From Spirochaetia bacterium (GTDB lineage Bacteria; Spirochaetota; UBA4802; UBA5550), in assembly GCA_031289575.1 (NCBI GenBank), contig JAITPE010000268.1, forward strand, positions 1 to 5,245: a DNA stretch of 5,245 nt, in the 5' to 3' direction. The translations under genes were made by a program, and so were the position numbers. The stretch's first letter is position 1, and each line of letters begins with the position of its first letter. The notes below the pieces were generated by a model. The model was not told the origin of the DNA. It saw only the letters and a list, made by a program, of their open reading frames with translations, and did no database searches. Of the stretch, positions 1 to 5,199 are shown piece after piece.

Positions 1-804
1 TAAGAGAACAGGCTCGGCCTCGGCAACAGGTTCTTCTTCTACAAGAGCGGGCTCGGCCTCGGCAATGAGTTCTTCTTCTACAAGAGCAGGCTCGGCCTCG
101 GCAACAGGTTCTTCCTCAACGAGGGCAACGGGTTCCTCGGCAATGAGTTCTTCCTCAACGAGGGCAACGGGTTCCTCGGCAAGGAGTTCTTCCTCTACAA
201 GGGCAACAGGTTCCTCGGCAAGGAGTTCTTCCTCTACAATGGCAACGGGTTCCTCGGCAAGGAGTTCTTCCTCTACAATGGCAACCTCGTCCTCAGCAAG
301 GAGTTCTTCCTCTGCAAGGGCAACCTCGGCCTCGGCAGGGAGTTCTTCCTCAACAAAGGCAACGGGTTCCTCGGCGAGAACCGCCTCCGCGGGTTCTTCC
401 TCCGCGGCGGCAGGCTCTTCTTCGGCGGACTCTTCCTCTTCAGAGGCAGAGCCCGCCGTTGTTTTTTCTCTGGCAGGAGCGGTTCTTGCCGCCGATACGC
501 CGGCAGGGATTTCGCCGCCCTGTATAACATCCAATTTTCCGAGCAATCCTATGATTTTCTTCTCAAGGACGTCTCCTCTTTCTTTTATCTCATTGAGTTC
601 ACGCGTCGAATTATCAAGTTCGCGCTTGATCTTCGCTATTTCCTGTTCCTTCTCCTCAAGCGTGAGCTTTACTTCCTCAATCTCTCCCTTGAGTGTCTCG
701 TTGTCGTTCTCCAACTTGGCGTTCTCGGATCTTAAATCGCCTATCAGTTGAAGCGCTTTCACTACCCTGGACTCAAGTTCTTCCAGTTGCTGCATCGATA
801 TCAT
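1..804 (-). CDS. ZapB-like coiled-coil protein with Glu-rich tandem-repeat tail (3' end outside window)
   Basis: This open frame runs from ATG at 804 to the window edge without a stop (268 codons seen). The start is supported by GGGAGG seven bases upstream; a second ATG at 795 is less well placed. Residues 1 to about 95 are Leu/Glu/Lys-rich with heptad character (LEELESRVVKALQLIGDLRSE, then EEVKLTLEEKEQEIAKIKREL) and end in KKIIGLLGKLDVI. This layout resembles the short ZapB-type coiled coils that help organise the division ring, often encoded near zapA; that is inference from pattern, not a proven match. Residues 96-118 form a Gly/Ala/Pro/Arg linker. From about 119 onward the chain is almost only Glu, Ala, Val, Leu and Pro, with no Lys or Arg after residue 114, and residues 151-267 are nine 13-residue repeats. 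No signal peptide or membrane segment is visible, so it is probably cytoplasmic and strongly acidic. It could instead be an unrelated coiled-coil scaffold. The reading frame is secure; the function is not. Confidence 0.8.
   Translation of the reverse strand, partial: MISMQQLEELESRVVKALQLIGDLRSENAKLENDNETLKGEIEEVKLTLEEKEQEIAKIKRELDNSTRELNEIKERGDVLEKKIIGLLGKLDVIQGGEIPAGVSAARTAPAREKTTAGSASEEEESAEEEPAAAEEEPAEAVLAEEPVAFVEEELPAEAEVALAEEELLAEDEVAIVEEELLAEEPVAIVEEELLAEEPVALVEEELLAEEPVALVEEELIAEEPVALVEEEPVAEAEPALVEEELIAEAEPALVEEEPVAEAEPVLL
4..354 (-). repeat. Nine tandem 39-bp (13-codon) repeats in the coding sequence
   Basis: Nine contiguous in-frame units of 39 bp encode the consensus V-E-E-E-L-L-A-E-E-P-V-A-L. 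Unit boundaries lie at 354, 315, 276, 237, 198, 159, 120, 81 and 42 (5' ends on the minus strand). The middle units (121-276) differ from their neighbours at only about 2 of 39 bases, and wobble positions are conserved too, which indicates recent duplication. The outer units have drifted: LPAEAEVAL and LLAEDEVAI on the N-terminal side, EPVAEAEPAL-type on the C-terminal side. A degenerate tenth unit (PAEAVLAEEPVAF, 355-393) precedes the array. The array may continue past the left edge, where the next unit begins with Leu in place of Val. Confidence 0.95.
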
Positions 805-870
805 ACTTATGCCTCCCTTTATCTACAGAAAAAATCATCGTCATAAACAGGCCCGCGCAAAACGGGGATC

Positions 871-898
871 ATTATTATTATATGTTCGGCCGTTTCAA
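871..898 (-). promoter_or_regulatory. Candidate sigma70-type promoter for the ZapB-like gene
   Basis: On the minus strand TTGAAA (898-893) is followed after 16 bases by AATAAT (876-871), each matching five of six consensus positions. A perfect TATAAT also lies at 882-877 but has no suitable -35 box at normal spacing. The implied start point near 864 gives a leader of about 60 nt before the ATG at 804. This AT-rich patch sits in the only sizeable gap between the barrel gene and the ZapB-like gene, which suggests separate transcription. It is a consensus match only. Confidence 0.4.
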
Positions 899-927
899 TT
901 CTTATATTGATAAGATTTTTTAAAACG
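891..927. terminator. AT-rich nested hairpin just after the barrel gene, possible terminator
   Basis: Starting directly after the stop codon of the barrel gene, CGTTTTAA pairs with TTGAAACG (eight pairs, one G-U), and inside it TCTTAT pairs with ATAAGA around a CAAT loop. In the minus-strand direction no run of T follows, so this is not a standard intrinsic terminator for the operon. In the plus direction the inner hairpin is followed by six T, but no plus-strand gene precedes it. It overlaps the candidate -35 box of the next gene. Confidence 0.3.
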
Positions 928-1824
928 CTAATCACTAAGCAAAGCGCTTGCATCTATCCCGTATATTGCCCTCGCGTAATCAGACGGAAAAGGGCTCACA
1001 CCGGCGAACAGGCCTATGTACGCCCTGCGTGAAAAAAAATAACGCCCTCCCAGCACAGCCGTAAAAGGAACAATGCTGTCGCCGTCTTCAAGTTTAACGC
1101 CCGCCGGACGAAATGAGGCGCCCGCCTCGGCGTAAGGTATAAACGGATAGAGCTTGTCACCGCTCACCGCTGCCGACAGAGTAAAAAAATCGTTTCTCAG
1201 GCGGTCCTTGTACAAAAAGGCTTTTTCATCAAAAGGATTGAGCCCCAACAACGATGTGAATGTCCCCGATTTTGTTGGATCAAGATGAAAACCGCCGTAA
1301 AAATTATCATCAGAGCCCTCCCTGAAAGTATATAAAAGAGAAAAATGCAAAAATATATTCTCGGCCGGATCAAAGCCGCACGCGATGCCCGGGCTCAATT
1401 CATTGCGCCCGGCCGCGAGTCCGGCCCATTTCTGATTATAATAGACATTAGGCCCTGTAGGCAAATTAAATTCAAGCAAAAAACCTATATGTAGAGTATT
1501 AGATAAAAAATCACCAAAATAATACCACAGCTTGATTGACGTGTCGCCTATTGACGCCTCGCTGTTATCAAAGGTTTTACGGATATAATCGATGGAGAAC
1601 CATGCGGAAAATCCGGAAAAAAGTCCCAAGCCCAACCCCAAGCGTTCCCTGCTGAAATACGAAGCGCGGTCATGGAGCTCTTCTTTAAAAAAAATGTCAA
1701 GATGGTCTTCCGGAATTGTATAAACTGTCTGGGTCAGTTGCAGCGCGGGCGCATTTTGCGGATATAAAAGAAAAATCAGCGCCAGTATATTAGCGCTGAT
1801 TTTACGTTTGGAGATTCGAATCAT
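928..1824 (-). CDS. Secreted, probably outer-membrane beta-barrel protein of unknown function
   Basis: A 298-residue protein with a Sec-type signal peptide: basic start MIRISKRK, hydrophobic core at residues 11-20 (ANILALIFLL), and an A-P-A cleavage motif at 25-27. The mature chain has short stretches alternating hydrophobic or aromatic with polar residues, separated by Gly/Asp/Asn/Pro turns: GLGLGLFSGFSAWFSIDYI near 63-81, SIKLWYYFGD near 96-105, LHIGFLLEFNLPTG near 111-124, IFLHFSLLYTF near 157-167, and two more strands near 254-275. This is typical of transmembrane beta-barrels, and the LPTG turn recalls porin-like transporter families. The C-terminus ends ALLSD, without the usual final aromatic residue. 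The frame is open upstream to 1986, but those 54 codons overlap rplT and would bury the signal peptide, so ATG 1824 is chosen although no clear Shine-Dalgarno precedes it. It starts 23 bases after the rplT stop and is probably cotranscribed. No specific family is recognised. Confidence 0.8.
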   Translation of the reverse strand: MIRISKRKISANILALIFLLYPQNAPALQLTQTVYTIPEDHLDIFFKEELHDRASYFSRERLGLGLGLFSGFSAWFSIDYIRKTFDNSEASIGDTSIKLWYYFGDFLSNTLHIGFLLEFNLPTGPNVYYNQKWAGLAAGRNELSPGIACGFDPAENIFLHFSLLYTFREGSDDNFYGGFHLDPTKSGTFTSLLGLNPFDEKAFLYKDRLRNDFFTLSAAVSGDKLYPFIPYAEAGASFRPAGVKLEDGDSIVPFTAVLGGRYFFSRRAYIGLFAGVSPFPSDYARAIYGIDASALLSD

Positions 1825-1847
1825 ATCGGTTTCGTCAGGAACGGTTA

Positions 1848-2198
1848 CTACTTCACACCGGCCTGCTCTACAATCTTTTGAAACGAATTCATGTCGCTCA
1901 CGGCAATTTCTGCCAGCATTTTGCGGTTGATTTGGATATCGGCCTTTTTTAAGGCCGATATCAACACACTGTACGAGCTTCCGCAAAGCTTGGCCGCCGC
2001 ACTAATCCTGACAATCCAGAGAGAACGGATGTCTCTCTTTCTTCTTCTGCGGTCTTTGTAGGAATTTTGCAGGGCTCTGCGCCGGGCATCCTTTGCTGTT
2101 CTGTAAAGGGTGCTGCGTGAGCCGATAAATCCCTTGGCGTCCTTCAGTATCTTCTTGCTGCGATTATGATGAACGCGGCCTGTTGTCGCTCTTGGCAT
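1848..2198 (-). CDS. rplT: 50S ribosomal protein L20
   Basis: A 116-residue basic protein, a normal length for L20. It binds 23S rRNA early in 50S assembly and in studied bacteria also represses translation of its own operon. Hallmarks are the MPRA start, the long basic N-terminal arm (residues 1-60, including SRSTLYRTAKDARRRALQ and YKDRRRRKRDIR), the LWIVRISAAA segment that begins the globular RNA-binding domain, and ALKKADIQINRKMLAEIAV. The common GLSYS motif reads GSSYS here. The start has GAGG ten bases upstream, inside a potential small hairpin. It follows rpmI after an unusually long 111 nt spacer, so it may be under separate translational control. Confidence 0.97.
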   Translation of the reverse strand: MPRATTGRVHHNRSKKILKDAKGFIGSRSTLYRTAKDARRRALQNSYKDRRRRKRDIRSLWIVRISAAAKLCGSSYSVLISALKKADIQINRKMLAEIAVSDMNSFQKIVEQAGVK

Positions 2199-2215
2199 AG
2201 CGGAGAATCCTCACT
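2199..2215 (-). promoter_or_regulatory. rplT ribosome binding site inside a small hairpin
   Basis: The 17 bases directly before the rplT ATG, AGTGAGGATTCTCCGCT, can fold with AGTG-AG pairing CT-CGCT around a GATT tetraloop, with one bulged C and one G-U pair. The Shine-Dalgarno GAGG lies in the 5' arm and loop, so the fold would hide it and put the AUG at the base of the stem. The ribosome binding site is clear; the hairpin is predicted by eye only. Confidence 0.45.
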
Positions 2216-2232
2216 TTTTATTTTACGTTGCT

Positions 2233-2288
2233 ATATGGAACAGAGTGACGGGGGAACTATTGTCCTCTTTCTTTCCCGGAACTCATAT
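2233..2288 (-). ncRNA. Candidate structured element in the rpmI-rplT spacer
   Basis: Within the 111 nt spacer three nested helices can form in the minus-strand RNA: AUAUG (2288-2284) with CAUAU (2237-2233), AGU (2283-2281) with ACU (2246-2244), and GGGAA (2277-2273) with UUCCC (2256-2252), closing a 16 nt purine-rich loop. Together they make an irregular stem with internal loops. This spacer is normally only a few tens of bases long. An irregular stem just before rplT is a reasonable place for an L20-responsive element, but no known motif was identified. No U-tract follows, so it is not an intrinsic terminator. Confidence 0.35.
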
Positions 2289-2309
2289 TCGGTCTATTAA
2301 AACAAAGCC

Positions 2310-2507
2310 CTATGCATACGGCAAAAGGCGTCTTACTTTAGCAGCCTCTGTATCATCTACAGCGCCTGTACCCCTGAGTCCTCTCTTTCTTTTTGAAGAT
2401 TTCGACTCAAGCAGATGACTCTTATATCCATTGGCGCACATTACCTTTCCGTTTTTTGTTATGCGGAATCTCTTTTTCGCGCCGCTGTTGGTTTTAAGCT
2501 TTGGCAT
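2310..2507 (-). CDS. rpmI: 50S ribosomal protein L35
   Basis: A 65-residue, very basic protein with the family hallmarks: MPKLKTNSGAKKRF at the N-terminus, YKSHLL near residue 28, SSKRKRGLR near 37-45, and the C-terminal RRLLPYA. It is a small component of the large ribosomal subunit. Most relatives have KTH.GA near the start, where this protein has KTNSGA. The start has a strong AAGGAG nine bases upstream. It begins 25 bases after the infC stop and is surely cotranscribed with it. Confidence 0.97.
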   Translation of the reverse strand: MPKLKTNSGAKKRFRITKNGKVMCANGYKSHLLESKSSKRKRGLRGTGAVDDTEAAKVRRLLPYA

Positions 2508-2532
2508 AAATATATACTCCTTAATTTCAATT

Positions 2533-3075
2533 TTATTTTTTGACAGATTTAGGCGCTACAATCATCGTTATGTTTTTGCCCTCCTGCGAAGGCTCTTTTT
2601 CAATGGTTACTTCACTTTCAATATTATCCTTGACTCGGTTCATTACACCAAACCCAAGGTCGGAATGAGCCATCTCCCTTCCCTTGAATACCAATGTAAA
2701 CTTAACCTTATCGCCGTCTTTCAGAAACTCTTTGGAATGCTTAATCTTATGCTCAAAGTCATGCTCGTTGATTGACGGACGCATCTTTATTTCTTTTACA
2801 TGGATGATCTTTTGTTTCTTCTTTGTGTCTCTCGCCTTTTTAGCCTGTTCGAACTTAAATTTGCTGTAATCAACTATTTTTACAATCGGGGGATCTTGAT
2901 TCGGTGATACCTCCACAAGATCAAGTTCAAGAGCCTTAGCGGATTCAAGCGCGTCTTTCAAAGAAACAACCTGAGCTTCTCCCTCGCCGATAAGTCTTAC
3001 AGTTTCAGCTATGATTTCTTCATTGACCCTGAACTCTTCCGACCTGTCTTTCTCAGGCCTTTTTCCTTTCTTCAT
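2533..3075 (-). CDS. infC: Translation initiation factor IF-3
   Basis: A 180-residue protein, the same size as E. coli IF-3. It binds the 30S subunit, prevents premature 50S joining and checks the start codon and initiator tRNA. The N-terminal domain (about residues 12-80) has FRVNEEI, VRLIGEGEAQVVSLKDAL, LDLVEVSP and PPIVKIVDYSKFKFE; the usual DYGKFKYE carries Ser for Gly. A Lys-rich linker (KKARDTKKKQK) leads to the C-terminal domain, with VKEIKMRPSINEHDFEHK, FLKDGDKVKFTLVFKGREM and a closing beta strand ending IVAPKSVKK. ATG 3075 is the first standard start, but the strong GGAGGGGGAG ends 13 bases upstream, too far for it. An in-frame CTG at 3081 is seven bases from the GGAG and would add two residues. 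Non-AUG starts are known for infC and allow autoregulation by IF-3 itself. Confidence 0.96.
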   Translation of the reverse strand: MKKGKRPEKDRSEEFRVNEEIIAETVRLIGEGEAQVVSLKDALESAKALELDLVEVSPNQDPPIVKIVDYSKFKFEQAKKARDTKKKQKIIHVKEIKMRPSINEHDFEHKIKHSKEFLKDGDKVKFTLVFKGREMAHSDLGFGVMNRVKDNIESEVTIEKEPSQEGKNITMIVAPKSVKK

Positions 3076-3078
3076 ACG

Positions 3079-3098
3079 CAGACAGACACTCCCCCTCC
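3079..3098 (-). promoter_or_regulatory. infC ribosome binding site with in-frame CTG start candidate
   Basis: GGAGGGGGAG occupies 3098-3089 of the minus strand. Its distal GGAG lies seven bases before an in-frame CTG (3081-3079) and 13 bases before the annotated ATG (3075). Either translation begins at the CTG, or the ATG is used with long, weak spacing. The choice affects only two N-terminal residues, but it bears on whether IF-3 could discriminate against its own message. Confidence 0.5.
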
Positions 3099-3104
3099 AT
3101 TTAT

Positions 3105-3126
3105 TTATTCCGTACAGACGGAATAA
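3105..3126 (-). promoter_or_regulatory. Stem-loop in the infC leader
   Basis: A perfect 8 bp inverted repeat, TTATTCCG and CGGAATAA, with a six-base loop. In the transcript the 3' arm is followed by AUAAAUAAAUGG and then the infC Shine-Dalgarno, so no U-tract is present and it is not a terminator. It lies in the 102 nt thrS-infC spacer, a region where L20-dependent or processing elements occur in other bacteria. Its role is unknown. Confidence 0.5.
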
Positions 3127-3177
3127 TAGATAAAACCAAAATGAAAGGGGATAGGTATTAAAATCAACTAAAATTCA

Positions 3178-5100
3178 TTAATAGTACTTATTTTTTATTT
3201 CCTCTTTAATCATGACTACAAAATCATCAACCGTCATGCTCACGGATTTGTTTTCGCCCCGCCTTCGGACAGACAGCGTACCCTCTTCAATCTCCTTTTG
3301 TCCGGCAACGCATATAAATGGAACCTTTTGGGATATGGCATCCCTTATTTTATATCCTATGGATTCGCTTCTTGTGTCAATTTCGGGCCGCAGTTCCTCC
3401 GCAAGCATACGCTCGCGGAGCTTTTCGACATACGCGGCCTGTTCGTCGGATATGGATAATATCATAAGTTGCACCGGAGCAAGCCAAACAGGGAACTTCC
3501 CGCCGTAATGCTCAATGAGAATTCCTATAAAGCGCTCAAGCGAACCGAGAAGGGCCCTGTGTATCATAATCGGACGGTGTTTTTGCCCGTCGGAGCCTAT
3601 ATAGTGCATGTCGAACCTTTCGGGCAGGTTAAAGTCAACCTGTATTGTGCTGCACTGCCATTCGCGTCCTATGGCGTCCTTTATTTTTATATCTATCTTG
3701 GGGCCGTAGAAGACGCCCTCGCCCGGATCTATTTTGTAATCTATCCTGTTTTTGTTGAGCGCGGCGCGCAGGGCCTCGGTTGAAATCTCCCAGTTGCGCT
3801 CCGAGCCGACCGATTTTTCCGGGCGGGTCGAGAGATACACGTTCTTTTCCTTGAATCCGAATACATGCAGTATCTCAATAGTGAAATCAAGCACCTTTAC
3901 GATCTCGTCCTCAATTTGGTCTTCGCGGCAAAAGATGTGCGCGTCATCCTGAGTAAATCCCCTCACCCTGGTGAGGCCGTGCAGTACTCCTGAGCGCTCG
4001 TAGCGGTAAACGGTGCCCATCTCAAACGCTTTGACCGGAAGATCGCGGTAGCTCTTCATGCTGCTGTTGAAGATCTGGATTTGCGATGGACAGTTCATCG
4101 GCTTGAGATAATAGTCCTGGCCGTCTATCTGGATAGGGGCATACATATTACCGCTGTAAAAACCGAGATGTCCCGATGTTTCATAGAGATTGGAGCGGGC
4201 GATGTGAGGTGTCGTATACAGCTTGTAGCCGCGCTTTAAATGCTCCGAGGTCTCAAATTTATCTATAACAAAGCGCAGCACAGCCCCGTTAGGATGCCAC
4301 AACGGAAGGCCGGCGCCCACATCGTGACTGAACGAGAATATATCCAATTCCTTGCCGAGCTTTCTGTGGTCCCTCTTCTTTGCCTCCTCGAGCATATCAA
4401 GGTGCTTTTTCAGCATATCGGCGCTGGGAAAGGCTACGCCGTATATGCGCTGAAGCATCTTGTTTTTTTCATCGCCCCTCCAGTACGCGCCGGCTATGGC
4501 AAGGAGTTTAAAGGCCTTGATTACGGATGTATTCCGGACATGCGGCCCGCGGCAAAGGTCGCTGAACTCACCCTGATGGTATATTGAAACAGTATCATCA
4601 GTCATTTCGCTTATCATCTCAACCTTGTAGTTTTCGCCCGACCGGCCGAAAAAGGCAAGAGCCTTGTCCTTGCCGAGCGTTTCACGAATTATATCGATTT
4701 TTTCATCCGTAATCTTTGTCATTTCCTCTTCTATGCTTACGAGGTCTTCGGGAGTGAAAGGGGTGTTGATGTCGATGTCGTAGTAAAAGCCGTTCTCAAT
4801 TGCAGGGCCTATGGCGAAGAGCGCCGTGGGATACAGCCGCTTCACGGCCTGAGCCATAAGATGGGCGGCCGAATGCCAAAAGATGGTGCGCCCCTCATCA
4901 TCGGCAAACGTGATGATTCTCACATTGGAATCGCGGTCAAGCTGATATGATAGATCAACAGCCTTGCCGTCAACAATGGCGGCAAGCGCGGAGGCCTGAA
5001 GTTTTTTGCCTATAAGGCCGGCTATGTCGAATACCGAAGTCCCCTGCTCCGCCTCAATCTTTGAGGAATCGGGAAGGGTTATTGTAATCTTATTGCTCAT
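3178..5100 (-). CDS. thrS: Threonyl-tRNA synthetase
   Basis: A 640-residue cytoplasmic enzyme that activates threonine with ATP and charges tRNA-Thr. The domains are complete: TGS (about 3-62), the editing domain that removes mischarged serine (about 63-225, with HSAAH at 76-80 and C183/H187), the class II catalytic core (about 243-535), and the anticodon-binding domain (about 540-640). The zinc site that selects threonine is intact (C337, H388, H514). The motif 2 arginine (R366, in VYRYERSG) and the motif 3 arginine (R523, in GSLERFIGILIEH) are present. All sit at a constant +3 from the E. coli positions, apart from +3/+1 drift in the editing domain. The frame is open to 5175, but that extension reads through the tRNA; ATG 5100 starts exactly at the TGS domain (MSNKITITLP). 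No convincing Shine-Dalgarno precedes it. It is the first protein gene of the cluster, 25 bases after the tRNA. Confidence 0.98.
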   Translation of the reverse strand: MSNKITITLPDSSKIEAEQGTSVFDIAGLIGKKLQASALAAIVDGKAVDLSYQLDRDSNVRIITFADDEGRTIFWHSAAHLMAQAVKRLYPTALFAIGPAIENGFYYDIDINTPFTPEDLVSIEEEMTKITDEKIDIIRETLGKDKALAFFGRSGENYKVEMISEMTDDTVSIYHQGEFSDLCRGPHVRNTSVIKAFKLLAIAGAYWRGDEKNKMLQRIYGVAFPSADMLKKHLDMLEEAKKRDHRKLGKELDIFSFSHDVGAGLPLWHPNGAVLRFVIDKFETSEHLKRGYKLYTTPHIARSNLYETSGHLGFYSGNMYAPIQIDGQDYYLKPMNCPSQIQIFNSSMKSYRDLPVKAFEMGTVYRYERSGVLHGLTRVRGFTQDDAHIFCREDQIEDEIVKVLDFTIEILHVFGFKEKNVYLSTRPEKSVGSERNWEISTEALRAALNKNRIDYKIDPGEGVFYGPKIDIKIKDAIGREWQCSTIQVDFNLPERFDMHYIGSDGQKHRPIMIHRALLGSLERFIGILIEHYGGKFPVWLAPVQLMILSISDEQAAYVEKLRERMLAEELRPEIDTRSESIGYKIRDAISQKVPFICVAGQKEIEEGTLSVRRRGENKSVSMTVDDFVVMIKEEIKNKYY

Positions 5101-5125
5101 TATTTTACCGAAAAAAGTAGATTTT

Positions 5126-5199
5126 TGGGCGATACTGGAGTCGAACCAGTGACCTCCTGCATGTCGAGCAGGCACTCTAACCAGCTGAGCTAATCGCCC
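5126..5199 (-). tRNA. tRNA-Val (anticodon GAC)
   Basis: A complete cloverleaf of 74 nt including the discriminator A. The acceptor stem GGGCGAT pairs with ATCGCCC, the D stem is GCTC/GAGT (one G-U) with AGCTGGTTA as its loop, the anticodon stem is CCTGC/GCAGG, the variable loop is AGGTC, and the T arm is ACTGG-TTCGACT-CCAGT. The anticodon loop TCGACAT places GAC at 34-36, reading valine GUC and GUU codons. Position 33 is C, where U is nearly universal. CCA is not encoded (AAA follows), so it must be added after processing. It lies directly upstream of thrS in the same orientation, so the two probably share a transcript. The 46 bases further upstream show no promoter I can support. Confidence 0.92.

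Noticed and set aside
4..393. CRISPR array
   Set aside because: The units are contiguous with no unique spacers, and they keep an open reading frame across a 39 bp period, so this is a protein-coding tandem repeat.
273..530. Minus-strand 85-codon Arg/Pro-rich reading frame
   Set aside because: It is an out-of-frame reading of the ZapB-like gene; the true frame has a good ribosome binding site and coherent coiled-coil character.
65..751. Plus-strand 228-codon Ser/Thr-rich reading frame
   Set aside because: It is the antisense of the Glu-rich repeat array and coiled coil. Its Ser/Thr pattern follows directly from GAA/GAG, GTT/GTA and GCC codons on the other strand, and it has no plausible start signal.
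851..867. GC-rich small hairpin (CCCG/CGGG) upstream of the ZapB-like gene
   Set aside because: The stem is only four pairs with no U-tract and overlaps the predicted transcription start, so it is unlikely to be a terminator or leader element.
693..923. Plus-strand 76-codon frame crossing the intergenic gap
   Set aside because: It overlaps the 5' end of the ZapB-like gene antisense, has no ribosome binding site and no recognisable protein character.
1825..1986. 54-codon N-terminal extension of the barrel protein
   Set aside because: It overlaps the 3' part of rplT and would place the signal peptide in the interior of the protein.
2258..2286. Nine-codon ATG reading frame (MSSGKERGQ) inside the rpmI-rplT spacer
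   Set aside because: It has no ribosome binding site and is of chance length; RNA structure explains the spacer better.
2431..2775. Plus-strand 114-codon frame opposite infC and rpmI
   Set aside because: Both genes on the other strand are unmistakable, and this frame is their shadow. The same applies to the plus-strand frames at 2684-2869, 3212-3508, 3469-3783, 3752-3952 and 4240-4587.
5101..5175. 25-codon N-terminal extension of ThrRS
   Set aside because: It reads through the tRNA gene, and the TGS domain begins exactly at ATG 5100.
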